Translations under genes and position numbers: made by a program
Notes under the pieces: generated by a model
The model's database searches: none
What the model was told of the DNA's origin: nothing
Seen by the model: only the letters and a program-made list of their open reading frames with translations
Assembly (NCBI RefSeq): GCF_023898315.1
Contig: NC_064614.1
Span: forward strand, 1,051,466,432 to 1,051,530,431
From: Schistocerca nitens
Lineage: Eukaryota; Arthropoda; Insecta; Orthoptera; Acrididae
Direction: 5' to 3'
DNA: 64,000 nt
Shown here: positions 10,807 through 22,140 of the stretch, in pieces
Layout: every line of letters begins with the position of its first letter
Numbering within the stretch: the stretch's first letter is position 1

Positions 10807-11023
10807 GGTGGTGGTGGTGGTTAGTGTTTAACGTCCCGTCGACAACGAGGTCATTAGAGACGGAGCGCAAGCTCGGGTTAGGGAAGGGTTGGGAAGGAAA
10901 TCGGCCGTGCCCTTTCAAAGTAACCATCCCGGCATTTGCCTGAAACGATTTAGGGAAATCACGGAAAACCTAAATCAGGATGGCTGGAGACGGGATTGAA
11001 CCGTCGTCCTCCCGAATGCGAGT
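10807..11023 (-). mobile_element. tRNA-derived SINE, family B (5'-truncated)
   Basis: Read on the minus strand it begins inside the tRNA-like head (CTCGCATTCGGGAGGACGAC, B box GGTTCAATCCC). It continues with CAGGCAAATGCCGGGATGGT and ends in a (GGT/ACC)n microsatellite tail at 10807-10822. The 8-bp flanks CCACTGGA at 10799-10806 and 11024-11031 are a likely target duplication. It lacks the A-box half found in the copies at 28636-29106. Confidence 0.85.
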
Positions 11024-11031
11024 CCACTGGA

Positions 11032-12110
11032 CGGTCAAGCGCTGTTACATGAGTCGATGTGGAGATTTGACACAATGGGACCAAGGAGTTGTCATGTTTG
11101 AACGTGCCTATGACGACACAGTGTGTGAAGTTGTTATCTTGTTTGGTATACATTGGTGAACTGTCCAGCGCGCCTACAAGGGATAGTGTACCACACGCAG
11201 CCATGTTACACGGTGTGTATGATCGTAAAATGATCCTGAAGTTGGGGAGTGGAGAAGAGTGAAACCCCTCAATAATGATTGTTTCAGACCCGAAACAATT
11301 GCTCCTGCAAATGAACGCGAATCCGTGTTAATCAGTTTCCCAGTAAACCTAGCGAACATAACTGCCTGTACTGGACATCAGGAGTCGGATAGTAGAGAAA
11401 AATTTAATGCTCGTAGAAGCACATAAAAATGCTCATCTACAGTGGGTAAAATAACACAGAAACTTGGAAGTACCTCACTGGAGTCGCACAGCGTTGTTCA
11501 GTGAATCCCTTTTTGCCGTTTTTCAAATAATACATGGCGTCGAGTGCAACGATGCTATGGGTTCTTGAATCCATAGTATATTGTGTGGTGCATTTAAGGT
11601 CACAGGTGGTTCTGTGATGGTTTGATTTTTCGTGCCAGGACTTGGAACCACTTATTATTGTTTCCTTGAACATGTTCAAGGATTTTATATCACCACTCTT
11701 GGAGAACAATGTCCCAGCGGAGGTTCGAGTCCTCCGTCGGGCATTGGTGTGTGTTTGTCCTTAGGATACTTTAGGTTAAGTAATGTGTAAGCTTAGTGAC
11801 TGATGACCTTAGCAGTTAAGTCCCATAAGATTTCACAGACATTTGAACATTTGGAGAACAAGTGTTGTCCAACTTTCTATATATTCGTAATTGGTATGCT
11901 GTCTCAAGATGTCAAAAGCCAAAGTCTCAGGTTTACACATAGAGCTCCATGGCTTGACGAACATCGAGGCATCCCCTTGCATTTCCACTTGTCCTCTAAC
12001 CCGCTTGAAGTTAATCCCATAGAAACTGTCTGGGTTTACACTGTAAGACAAAACAACAACAAACGATGCACAAATAAGTTATTACAATGGGACGGAATTC
12101 GCTAGATGTA
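11032..12110 (+). pseudogene. Tc1-like transposase relic
   Basis: Scattered plus-strand fragments follow the order of a Tc1 transposase. LTQWDQGVVMFERAYD and CEVVILFGIHW (helix-turn-helix) lie near 11060-11160. GGSVMV appears near 11608. A C-terminal HLSSNPLEVNPIETVWVY, matching the SPDLNPIE motif that carries the third acidic residue, lies near 11985-12040. Many stops. A SINE (11710-11850) splits it, and the 11-bp duplication on both sides confirms that the two halves were once continuous. Confidence 0.7.
11710..11850 (+). mobile_element. tRNA-derived SINE, family C (5'-truncated)
   Basis: It starts inside the tRNA-like head, keeps the B box (GGTTCGAGTCCTCC) and the central CCTTAGGATACTTTAGGTT region, and ends ATTTGAACATT. 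The target duplication TTGGAGAACAA is at 11699-11709 and 11851-11861. It lies within the Tc1 relic. Confidence 0.88.
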
Positions 12111-12164
12111 CATGTACAGACAAATAAATGTCTTCATTTTCAGGAAAAATTGATGATTTATTGA

Positions 12165-12800
12165 AGAGAAAAAACTTCACAAATTGAGCAAGTCAATACG
12201 GCATTGGTTCACCTCTGGCCCTTGTGCAAGCACTTATGCGGTTTGGCATTGATTGATAGAGTTTTAGTAAGTCTTCCTGAAAGACATAGATTCAAATTCT
12301 GTCCAATAGGCTCCTTAGATGGTCACAATTCGGAGATTGTTGGAGGAGACTGCTCATAATATGCCAAACATTAACAATAGGCGAGAGACCCGACGACTTC
12401 ACTGGCCAAGGTAGTGTTCAAGGAACACGATGTCAAGCAGTAGAAACTCTCACACTCATACATAGGCTAATTTCATCATGCTGAAATTTAAGGGTAGAAT
12501 ACCGTTAATATACCTCTGTGCTGCAAAAGTGACGCGGATGAATCCTGATATGAAAGGTAATATCAAACCGGACTACCACTCACAGTTGGCGGGCTATAAG
12601 GCGGGCGACAGGCATGTTGGTATCCGACCGCTGTATGAAGTGTCTCCAAACATGTCTTAAGCCTTGAATCTCATGGGCCGGAGTAGAGATGTCTTCAGTG
12701 GCTAGTCCGGCTTGGAACTGAGTCCCGACCACCAGCGTAGACATGTCTGGAGGCCCACCAGATGGCGGTAGGATACCTAACTGACTGTCACCCGACATAC
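12165..12800 (-). pseudogene. Tc1-like transposase relic, opposite strand
   Basis: The minus-strand sequence is a close relative of the relic at 40150-41060. Both share the segments near TTGGCATTGATTGATAG, AGGCGAGAGACCCGACGAC and GGGCGACAGGCATGTTGGTATC. No open frame survives. It is recognised mainly by family resemblance, so its limits are approximate. Confidence 0.6.
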
Positions 12801-12809
12801 AGCCCGAAA

Positions 12810-14935
12810 ACCAGGAATGATGGCAAGGGGTGCCATTTCATTTCATTTCTATGAGTCGGGGCGTGGAATGTCACAAGGTTGAACGTGGTAGGGTAGCTAC
12901 TAGATCTGAGAAGGAAAATGCAAAGATTCAGTTTAGATACACTAGGGATCAGTGAAATGAAATGGACAGAATATAAGGATTTCTATTCAGATGAGTATCA
13001 ACAACAGCAGAAAACGGTACAACGGGAGTAAGATTCGTTCTGAATAGGAAGGTAGGGTTGAGAGTGTGTTACTGTGAACAGTTTCGTGATAGGGTTGTTC
13101 TTATCAGAATCGACAGAAAACCAATACCGAAAACCATATTTCAGGAATACTGTATATGCCGACGTCGCAAGCTGAAGTCGAAGACATAGAGAATGTATAC
13201 GGTTATACTGAAACTGTAATAGAGTACGTAAAGGGAGATGAAAATTTAATAGTCAGGGCGACTGGAATACAGTTGTAGAGGAATCAGTAGAATAAACGGT
13301 TAGAGCACAATATGGGCTCGGGACAAGGAATGAGAGAGGAAAAAGACTGAGTTATGTAATAAATTTCAGTGGACATCTCAAAAAAGGGCCATCACAGAAG
13401 TTGGAAAAAAATAATAGGTGCAAAGAAGATAACTGCGAAGAAACCATAGGTAACAGAAGAAATACGTCAGTTGACCGATAAGAGAAGGAAATGCAAAAAC
13501 ATTCACGGAAATTCAGTAATACAGAAATACATGTCACTGAGAAGTGAAATGAATTTGAATAGCAGGGTAGCTAAGACACAATGGCTACATGAAAAACGCG
13601 AGAAAATCGAACAAGAAATGATTGTCGAAAGGATTAACTCAGCCTATCATTTAACATTCGGAAAACTATCATCGACACAATTCAGAAGACTGCAAGAGCT
13701 GGCAAGTGCGAGAATTATCGCAGTCCATGCATCAAAGTTACTTACAAGCATAATACACAGAAAACTGGAAAAGAAAGTTGCGGATGCGTTAGATGGCGAT
13801 CAGTTTGGCTTTAAGAAAGGTAAAGGCTTCACAGAGGCAATTCTGACGCTGCAGTTGATAATGGCAGCAAGCCTAAAGAAAAATCAAAACTGGGTCTTAA
13901 GATTTGTGGATGTGGATAAAGCGCTCGATAATGTAAAATGAAGTAAGATGTTCAAAATTCTGAGAGAAAAGGGGAAGCTATAGGCAGAGACGGGTAATAT
14001 ACAATATGAACAAGAGCCAAGAGGGAATAATAAGAGTGAACGACCAAGAACGAAGTGCTCAGATTAAAAAAGGGTATGAGACATGGATTTAGTCTTGCCC
14101 CTACTGTTCAATCTGTAAATCGAATAAACAATAATGGAAACAAAAGAAAGGTCCAGGAGTGAAATTCAAAGAGAAAAGACATCGATGAAACGATTCACTG
14201 ATAACATTGTTATCGTGAGTGAATGTGAAAAAGAATTAGATGAGCTGCTAAATGGAATGAAATGTGTAATGAGTACAGAATACGGATTGACAGCAAATCG
14301 AAGAAAGACAAAAGTAATGAGAAGCAGCGTACATGAGAACAGCGAAGAACTTAAAATCAGGATGAAGATAATGAATTCTACTACGTACGCAGCAAAATAA
14401 CCAATGAAGTACGGAGCAAAAAGGACATCAAAAGCAAACTGTCACTGGCAAAAAAGACATTTCTGGCCAAGAGAAGTCTACTAGTATCAAACATAGGCCT
14501 TGGTTTGAGGAAGAAATTTTGAGAATGTACGTTTGAAGCACAGCATTGCGTGGTAGAAACATGGACTGTGGAAACTCAGAAGAGAATCGAAGGATTTGAG
14601 ATGTAGTGCTACAAACGAATATTGAATATTATGTGGACTGATAAGGTAAGAAATGAGGAGGTTCTGGGAGGAGGAAAGGAATGTGAGGAAAACATTGACA
14701 AGGAGAAGAGACAGGTTTACAGGACATCTGGGAAGACATCAGGGAATGACTTCCATGGGAGCTGTGGAGGGCAACATCTATAGAGGAATACAGAACTTGG
14801 AATACATCCAGCAAATAACTGAGGATATATGATGCAAGTGCTACTCTGAGATGATGAGGTTGGCGCAGGTGAGGAATTCGTCTTGGGTCGCATCAAGCCA
14901 GTCACAAGACTGTTGACAAAAAAAAAAAAAAAATT
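12810..14935 (+). mobile_element. Decayed endonuclease/RT LINE (family R)
   Basis: An older relative of the full-length LINE at 60389-63653. The start GGGGCGTGGAATGTCAC (12855) corresponds to the WNVR beginning of the endonuclease frame. Further on it reads like KGDENLIV (about 13235), then an RT segment DQFGFKKGKGF..AILTLQL..FVDVDKALDNVK (13798-13938), and TANRRKTKVMRSS (14285). It ends near the CAAGCCAGTCACAAGACTG tail followed by an A-rich tract (14917-14983). Stops and frameshifts occur throughout. The 3' end is closest to the copy at 46132-47335, so these two form a subfamily. Confidence 0.8.
13471..13941 (+). pseudogene. Fragment of LINE family-R reverse transcriptase
   Basis: A 156-codon open piece of the decayed LINE. 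The N-terminal half is the linker before the RT. The C-terminal half holds RT blocks ending FVDVDKALDNVK, where intact relatives read FVDLEKAFDNV. The catalytic ADD motif lies in a separate broken frame downstream. Not functional. Confidence 0.7.
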
Positions 14936-14985
14936 AAAAAAAACATATAAAAAATAAAATAAAAAATAAATAAAAGCAGGGCGGC
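14917..14985. repeat. A-rich tract after LINE 3' end
   Basis: A15 followed by mixed A/T-rich sequence, directly after the LINE terminus. It probably started as the element's own tail. Confidence 0.6.
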
Positions 14986-14989
14986 TTCG

Positions 14990-15330
14990 GTTATCATCCG
15001 CGACACACCAGTACATCGACGATATTATGCTAGACGTTTTGCTTCACTTCATGGCAAGCCATCCTCATCAAGATAATATCCGCCCGCAAAAGCCGAGAGT
15101 TTCTATTTCTTGTCTTCGTGCCTGTCATTAAGGTCGGCAGATCTCGCCACAGTTGAGAACGTTTGGAGAATTATGTGCAGCGTCGTCCATCATACTCGCA
15201 GTTTAACGATCCAACACGCAAAACTGGACAAAATTTGGCACGATACCCTTCGGGAGGACATCCAAATACTGCTCAACCACTGCCAAGCCGAATAACTGTT
15301 TCCATAAGAGTCAGAGGTGATTACGCGTTA
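14990..15330 (+). pseudogene. Tc1-like transposase C-terminal relic
   Basis: The plus-strand sequence reads LRSADLATVENVWRIM near 15120-15170, matching the SPDLSPIEHVWD motif with the third catalytic acidic residue. This is followed by KLDKIWHDTLREDIQ, typical of the C-terminal helix region. Upstream HQYIDDIMLDVLLHF (15010) matches the segment before the second Asp. Broken by a frameshift. Confidence 0.65.
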
Positions 15331-15337
15331 TTGACTT

Positions 15338-16232
15338 GTAAGTAGGCTGTTTAGGTTTTTATGTAGCTAATGCCACGTAGTGCTCTATATGAAAATCACT
15401 GACAGTGCTGTGTGAAGTCTGTGGCTGGTTTGTATTGTTGGAATATTTGATATTGTAATGTTGGACAGTTGGGTGTGAACAGCGCGTAGCGTTGCAGAGT
15501 TGGAGGTGAGCCGCCAGCAGTGGTGGATGTGGGGAGTGAGATGGCGGAGTTATGAGAACAGGCGATCTGGATGTGTGTCCACCAGAAAGAGTAAATTGGT
15601 AATACTTGATATCATGAACACTATTAAGGTAAATACATTGTTTGTTCTCTATCAAAATCTTTCATTTGCTAACTACGCCCATCAGTAGTTAGTGGTTCAA
15701 ATGGCTCTGAGCACTATGGGACTTAACATCTATGGTCATCAGTCCCATAGAACTTAGAACTACTTAAACCTAACTAACCTAAGGACAGCACACAACACGC
15801 AGCCATCACGAGGCAGAGAAAATCCCTGACCCCGCCGGGAATCGAACCCGGGAACCCGGGCGTGGGAAGCGAGAACGCTACGCACGACCACGAGATGCGG
15901 GCAGTAGTTAGTGGCTTCATTAGTTATAATCTTTTATTTAGCTGGCAATATTGACGCTTGCTGTATTGCAGTAGTTCGAGTAACGAAGATTTTTGTGAGG
16001 TAAGTGATTCATGAAAGGTATAGGTTGTTGCCAATCAGGGCCATTCTTTTGTAGGGATTATTGAAAGTCAGATTGTGTTGCGCTAAAAATATTGTGTCTC
16101 AGTTTAGCGTTGATCAGAATAGTAAAGAGAGAAATATCTGAGTACGTTCAGTTTTGCTCGGCTGTTTCAAAATCAAATAACGTAGAGGTTTTCCAGCACT
16201 GTCATTTATAAATTTTTTCTAAGGGGATGTTT
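15338..16232 (+). repeat. Non-autonomous interspersed repeat (about 680 bp without its SINE)
   Basis: From GTAAGTAGGCTGTTTAGG to about AAGGGGATGTTTCA. I recognise it as an abundant orthopteran repeat, but there is no coding capacity and I cannot assign a class. A SINE has split it at 15696-15901, and its 13-bp target duplication is part of the repeat. The ends are approximate. Confidence 0.6.
15696..15901 (-). mobile_element. tRNA-derived SINE, family D (tRNA-Gly-like head, family-A tail)
   Basis: The tail (GGCTCTGAGCACTATGGG reversed) is that of family A. The head is different and reads, on the minus strand, TAGCGTTCTCGCTTCCCACG then GGGTTCGATTCCCGGCGGGG, close to a tRNA-Gly. A perfect 13-bp target duplication (CAGTAGTTAGTGG) lies at 15683-15695 and 15902-15914. 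Confidence 0.9.
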
Positions 16233-16270
16233 CAGACTTGCCCAATTTGTGAATTTCTTTCTCTTGAATA

Positions 16271-16461
16271 GCCGGCCGCGGTGGCCGCGCGGTTCTGGCG
16301 CTGCAGTCCAGAACCGCGGGACTGCTACGGTCACAGGTTCGAATCCTGCGTCGGGCATGGGTGTGTGTGATGTCCTTAGGTTAGTTAGGTTTAAGTAGTT
16401 CTAAGTTCTAGGGGACTTATGACCTAAGGTGTTGAGTCCCATAGTGCTCAGAGCCATTTTT
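16271..16461 (+). mobile_element. tRNA-derived SINE, family A
   Basis: Starts GCCGGCCGCGGTGGCCGC, has B box GGTTCGAATCC and ends GCTCAGAGCCATTTT. The 13-bp target duplication TTTCTCTTGAATA is at 16258-16270 and 16462-16474. Confidence 0.93.
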
Positions 16462-16984
16462 TTTCTCTTGAATAAATTATCCAATCTTTCTGAAATTGTA
16501 AGAAATTGTTTATCCGAACATTTACATGTATCAATTTTGGTATGATTCGAGTAATTTCTTGGGAGCGAGTTACTTTTAGTGTCTTAGAGTGTATGTCGAG
16601 ATCCTAAAATACTGTAATACTACACTATAAATATTAATTTGCGCATATATACTAATAAAACTAAACTTCCCATTTATTATTATTTTGTTTCGTAATTTTA
16701 ATATGAGACAAAACAATGTCAGTACTGGTAATTGTAACGAGATAGTGTTGGCATTCAAACGATGTTGCAATATAACACGAACATAATTTTAATCTTTTCA
16801 TCATCGTAAAAAAATTTAACATGAGCTACTGCTCTCAAAATCCTTAAAGGAACTGACAATATTATAAACACTTATTAAATTAAAAATTAATTTTAAACTG
16901 AACACGGAAGATATATAAATAACGTTTGCCCTCGTAGAACATTTTGGGTGCTTCGAGAATAATTAGCACGGTTTGTACGAGCAT

Positions 16985-17560
16985 TTCCCGGAAAGTGATG
17001 TACCGCATTTTTTTTCTTCAACAGTTCTTTATTGAACACAAGAAGAATTACACACACGAAAGAATGGTATTTTATCTACACATCATGTTCTTCTAGGTAA
17101 TCTCCATCTCGTTCTACGGCCTTCCTCCAGGGCGAAATATGGTACCAATCCTTGTCCTGTTGGCATAGCCAGTGCATCACTGTGTGAGTCACCTCCGCAT
17201 CGTCATGAAAATGTCTTCCACGAATGGCATCCTGTATTCTTTCCTCGCGAACGGCAACATCAGATTGCTGCAACTTGTCAGGTGTGACAGTCGTGGAGGG
17301 TCTGCTCGACCGCTGCAAATCGTGGAGCTCCGCCGAAGCGCCTTCTGATGACGTCATCCTCCGTGCCCAACGACTAACTGTACTTCTGTCGACAGCAGAT
17401 TCTCCATAGACCTTGCACAAGCCTTTGTGAATATTCCCCACAGTTTCTTTCTCTGCAGTGAGAAATTCAATGACGGCACATTGCATGTAACGTACGTCAC
17501 GTACAGACGCCCCTTTGAAACTGGCTGCAGCTACACTATCCTTCGGAAGAGACGGGAACC
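16985..17560 (-). mobile_element. Internally deleted mariner-type element
   Basis: The minus-strand frame at 17486-17076 (136 aa) starts with a mariner DNA-binding region (QCAVIEFLTAE, SAVDRSTVSRWARRM, RSSRPSTTVT). It then jumps directly to the C-terminal HDDAEVTHTVMHWL and WRKAVERDGDY. About 150 residues carrying the catalytic Asp motifs (TGDE.W and HDNA-type) are missing. It therefore cannot encode transposase, but could bind transposon ends. I could not define matching terminal repeats, so the outer limits are rough. Confidence 0.7.
17076..17486 (-). pseudogene. Catalytic-core-deleted mariner transposase (136 aa)
   Basis: The helix-turn-helix half and the last about 45 residues are joined in one open frame, with the DDE/DDD core absent. 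Intact mariner transposases are about 340-350 aa. Such truncated forms can in principle act as repressors by occupying terminal repeats, but nothing here shows expression. Confidence 0.65.
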
Positions 17561-17807
17561 TGGCGCGCTCACTCGGGAGACTTTAAATATTACATACGTA
17601 ACGTTTCGCATTCGTAACATTGTTTTCGGCTGAGAAAAAAGTGCGGTGCTTTACTTTCTGGGCAGCTCTCGTGGTGCCATCGCCTGCCGCCTTTCGCGTT
17701 AGACTCGTTTTGCTGCTGAAAGAGTTAGTAGCAAGTGAATCTCTTTGCAGACGGTGGTTTTGGAAGAGACAATGAAACAATTTTCAAATCTCTACGTTCG
17801 ACCTGAA

Positions 17808-17999
17808 AATGGTTCAAATGGCTCTAAGCACTACGGGACTTAACTTCTGAGGTCATTAGTCCCCTAGAACTTAGAACTACTTAAACCTAACTGAGACATC
17901 ACACACATCCATGCCCGAGGCAGGATTCGAACCTGCGACCCTAGCGGTCGCGCGGTTCCAAACTGTAGCGCCTATAACCGCTCGGTCACCCCGGCCGGC
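17808..17999 (-). mobile_element. tRNA-derived SINE, family A
   Basis: Full-length minus-strand copy with B box (reversed GGATTCGAACC) and head ending GGTCACCCCGGCCGGC. The target duplication TTCGACCTGAA / TTCCACCTGAA (17797-17807 and 18000-18010) has one mismatch. The AACCTAAGG segment of the tail has a short deletion. Confidence 0.9.
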
Positions 18000-18489
18000 T
18001 TCCACCTGAATCTATGTTTATTTTGTGATACTGAGCTGTGTTTATGAGTGTGGTTTGGTTCACGCATAATGAAAGTAAAACCTAATATTTTGAAAACAAA
18101 AATTATTGCTTCAATCCTGTATTAATAACAACCCGGGATCTGATAGTCGGAACTAGTACGACGCCGAACATCAGAGGAACTGACGCCATATACACGTTAA
18201 TTAAACTACATTTGGTAAAATGTGTTGATGTCCCTCTTAAAATGATTATACATTTTCGTCACTGTTTTGTGCACTCTCAAGACATGTCAAGGGCGGTAAG
18301 CATTTTCTACGTACTTAATTAGCAGAGAATCGTTAAACATGAAAGCAAATTTTTGCAGAGTTTCATATAGTCTTATCTAATAATACTTTGTGTGCTTTGC
18401 GGTATGTGCGACACGTGGAAGCGACATGAAGGGTTATGTTCCACTGCCCTTCTGTACATCTTTTATGAGATGCATATAGCAAGTCTAGT

Positions 18490-18725
18490 TTTCAGAATGA
18501 ATACTCACTCTGCAGCACAATGTGAGATGTTCTGAAATTACCTGGCAAATGAAATCTGTGTACCAGACCGGGACTCGAAACACGGACCTTAACATTTCGC
18601 TACACGTACTCTGCCGACTGAGCTCTCGAAGTGCGGCTCATGGCCCGCCTGCGTAGCTTTATTTCCGCCAGTACCTCTTCTCTTACGTTCCAGACTTCAG
18701 AGAATATCACCTGTATACCATGAGG
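18490..18725 (-). repeat. Interspersed repeat with tRNA-like core
   Basis: Minus-strand copy of a family containing an embedded tRNA-like unit (A-box-like GAGCTCAGTCGGCAGAGTAC, B-box-like GTTTCGAGTCCCGGTC). It is flanked by conserved non-tRNA sequence (AGAAGAGGTACTGGCGGAAAT on one side and CAGGTAATTTCAGAACATC on the other). It matches the copy at 21730-22140. It is probably not a functional tRNA gene because the acceptor stem does not pair. Confidence 0.65.
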
Positions 18726-20700
18726 GCTCTGGTCACTCAGATATTGGTTTTTATTGCTGTGGGGGAGTAGTGATGGGGAGGGGAGTTTAAGTATCTGTCA
18801 CCTTGATTGTTTATTTAGTGATATAATGGTTAAAGTAAATTACTGTTAGATATACATTTGTGATTTTCAAGCCAAATTTCACCATGGAGGCGCGGCGTTG
18901 TCCGGGGATCAACTTGTTAAGAGTCTACGAAGCTCAGATTCGCTCTCAATTTGACGAGGACAGCGTTTCCTGGTCTTACAGATCGAGTGAGAGCGGCTTT
19001 GGATAAGCTCCTCGGCGTCACCGCAGAAACTGTTGGTGAGGCATGCGGACTTTCAAATAAGTAAAAATGAGTAGTGTGTTGGCCCTCAACTACGTACCCT
19101 CCGATTCATAGTTCAAATATTAAAAGTTTTGCCTGGTTTCGTTATCTATGGGCTGGGATGCGTAGTTGCCACATTACAAGCCAAATACTGCTGAGTCTAC
19201 AGTATACAATATGAATACACACATGAATCGAATGGTTGAAGGTTCTTATCATTCGGCAATTTCGAATTAATATAGAAATTTGTAAATGAAAAATTGCAAT
19301 CAAATAAAATCTGCAGGTACTATTTTAACGACATAAAATGATGAGTACGATAATAGAATTACTTTTGAGAATGCGGTATATTTTTGCAAAACACTTATTG
19401 GTGTCAATGGTCCAGCAAGTAAATAAAACATAAGTTGAATAACAGGGAAACAATAGATTCCTACTGCACATAATTAATTATGAACGACAACGTAGCTTGT
19501 GAGATATTCACTTCGAGACGCTCACTACGTCTTCACTGTAGAAGCCACGGAAATCCCGTAAGTGCACAAGTCGGCACTCTATTTCTGTATGTCGCAACCA
19601 CGCGCAAACCGCTCTACACTCTCCAAGTCTCTGCCGCGACCGTGCATTCGTTGCAGCGTCACGTCCAGCATTCAGCCATGCCCTCTCGCGTACCGTCCCT
19701 AGCGCCGCATTCTTCAGAACTACCCCTCCATTCACTTTCGTAGCCGCCTCCCTTAGTAATGAGTGCTGTGATTGGCCATAGCGCTCCCTCCATGTCTCCA
19801 AGCCAATGTACACTCACAAACGGATTGAAACACATACGAAATACTGGATTTACATTTAAATAAATATTCCTACAGGTGGACCATAAACACGCTCTAACAC
19901 ACTTTATTAAATACATTAACAATAAAATAAACACAAATCAAAAGGATAGAAACAAAGTAGGCCTGTAGCTTAATGTTTCTATGATTTCTAAACACAGTAA
20001 ATAATTAACCAATTTCTTTATGAATAGTATATCTCCGATATAAGCAAAGACATAAATGAATAAATATAAGCATGCTGCTACCATTTTTTCATGTAACTGT
20101 GGAGTACTTATGGCCTGACGTGATCAATAGTAATCGGGCACTTTGACCTCCAATAACTCATGTACTATACAAGTTACATACCTGTTATTTATATCAATTT
20201 AGGTTTACACTAATAGCTTTCTAAAGACACGTCGATCGACATAATCAGATGACACGCTTACATTTTGGAAATCCGTTGCTGGGTGTTACAGTCAGATACT
20301 AAACTTAAATAATAATAAACTAATAAACATATTGAAAATCTGATTAGACCATCAGAATCTTCGCGCAAATAATGGTAATGTACATGTTTCCTTTTGGGGT
20401 ATCATTATTCCCCTGGAAACTATTAATTTCTATATGAACTGTGAAATGCCTGCCATTAAGGTTTCACAAAGTCCGCCATCTTTGGCACTCCCGACATACA
20501 ATTCTCTTTCATCGACACAGTGTCAACATGGAATTCGCAGCCACGCGCTCGGGCTGGACCCTTCTTGCTGCGGCCAACGTCCGGCATCACGTGGTCAGCC
20601 TTCCGAGCGGCCCGCACCCACTTAGCGGCCCGTGCGACCACGCCAACTTCGAACTTAGAATATTTTCAGGGCACCACAAGTTGCCCGTTACCTCACAGGC
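18726..20700. other. Intergenic, nothing firm
   Basis: AT-rich with a GC-richer patch at 19500-19800 and another at 20500-20650. Small frames there show no motif. The second patch directly precedes the gag relic and could include remains of its LTR or leader, but I see no matching second LTR. Confidence 0.35.
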
Positions 20701-20719
20701 AGGAGACGCGATGCCACAT

Positions 20720-21600
20720 TAAACTGCTGCATTTGACAGTGTAGTTCTGAACATAGATTTTCTTGACGGCGCTTGTCCCACTTGTAAACAACTCGCTCGC
20801 CTTCAGGCACTGCTTTTGCGTTGGGAAAGTCAGATTAATCATCTTGGCCATTTTAAGCCTGATGCCAAACAGTTGTAAATTATTCAACAACGGCAGGGTC
20901 AGGTTACCGAAGTGCAAGATGTTGCATACCTATTTGCTTTAGAGGATGTAGCAAGTTCGAGTGGGGACCAGGTTTCTCATACCCAAGTCCGTTTGAGTAA
21001 TCCTAGTCAGGAGCTCACTTACGCTCAGTCCCTTGGTATGAGTAATTTCAGTAAAATACCACACCCTATAGGAATTTTACTGAGGGAAATTGATAAATAG
21101 GCTACTGAGTCCGTGAGCGACATCGACGTGGTTTTATGGCTTTTGGTTAAATTTGAGTGTCATCCGGACTCATTGAATTTGCCTCATGATCAGGTTCTTC
21201 AGTTACACTATCAGTTAACTAGCGAAAATCTGAGCCAAATATTTGCTGATAATTTGCGCGAGGTAAAAGGGTTGAAGGAGTTATGTCAACGGGTGATTAG
21301 TTTCAAGCTGTCACCCTATTTGAACAACAAGTTGCAGTGTCAGCTGCAATCAAGTAATGAGGCCTTGAGTAACTATAAAAAGCGGTTCATAACCTCTGTT
21401 TTGGCCTTAGAACTGCAAGTTCCCGAGGGACAATTTGTTGGTAACATACTGGAAGGGATGAGGCCCGAGAATCGACCTCGCATCTCCTTTGCTTGTAAGC
21501 CCATTACCTTTGATCAATTAAGCGCTTTGGATTGCAGCATTGAGGGACCTTGTTACACCGATAATCATCGAGTTCAATGATCTTTTGGTTTATTGGGAGC
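20720..21600 (+). pseudogene. LTR-retrotransposon gag relic
   Basis: Frames in order read ACPTCKQLARLQALLLRWES, then VTEVQDVAYLFALEDVASSS, SFSKIPHPIG-like, and an open 155-codon part (21113-21580). The last contains SDIDVVLWLLVKFE, LSQIFADNLREVKGL, YKKRFITSVLALELQVPEGQ and NILEGMRPENRPRISFA. This resembles insect Gypsy-type Gag, which builds the virus-like particle around the element RNA. Two or more stops break it and no pol, protease or LTR pair is visible. The assignment is from recollection of the family, so the function is moderately sure. Confidence 0.6.
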
Positions 21601-21729
21601 AAGTGATCGTTCCGTCTAACCCAGATTCGACAATGCCCGGCGACAATGATTTAATGTCTGTTTTTGTTGCCGGTAGATGGGACATTTTGTTCGTGAATAT
21701 CCGGTTCACTGAAAAGGGCCAGTCCCAAA

Positions 21730-22140
21730 ATTCCCAGCTGCGAGTCTGGATGTGGCACACAGTTTTAATCTGCCAGGTAGATTCAGATCAGCGCACACTT
21801 CACAGCAGGGTGAAAATACAATTTTGAAAACTGTCCTCAAGGCTGCGGCTAAGCCCTGTCTCCGCAATGCCGTTTCTCCCAGGAGTGCTAATTCCGCGAG
21901 GTATACAGGACAGTTACTGTAAAGTTTGGAAAGTAGAAGAAAGAGGTGCTGGCGGGTGTGAAGCAGTGTGGTGACGGGCAGTGAAGGAGAGGGCGTCGTG
22001 AGCCTTTCTTGGATAGCTTAGTCAGTAGAGCACTTGCCCACGAAGGGACCTGAACCAAGTTTCGACTTCTAGTCTGACAACCAAGGTTCGACTTCCAGTC
22101 TGGCATACAGTCTTAACCCGCCAGGTACTTTCATAACAGC
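21730..22140 (+). repeat. tRNA-core repeat, about 1.3 units in tandem
   Basis: Begins with GGCACACAGTTTTAATCTGCCAGG (end of one unit) and continues through a full unit containing ATAGCTTAGTCAGTAGAGCAC (A-box-like). It ends again with GGCATACAGTCTTAACCCGCCAGG at 22100-22124. The repeated ends show tandem organisation of a unit near 340 bp. Confidence 0.65.

Noticed and set aside
16330..16410. TTAGG-like units in SINEs (CCTTAGGTTAGTTAGGTTTAAG) as telomeric repeats
   Set aside because: They occur once per SINE copy as part of the SINE body, not as a tandem array.
18590..18640. Candidate functional tRNA gene
   Set aside because: A and B boxes are present, but the acceptor and anticodon stems do not pair and the segment is embedded in a dispersed repeat.
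19480..19934. Overlapping plus and minus frames of 87-101 codons near 19.6 kb as a host exon
   Set aside because: GC-rich, but no convincing splice-site pair and no motif in any frame.
21113..21580. Domesticated gag gene
   Set aside because: The 155-codon frame is only the middle of a Gag with stops just upstream; no sign of independent conservation.
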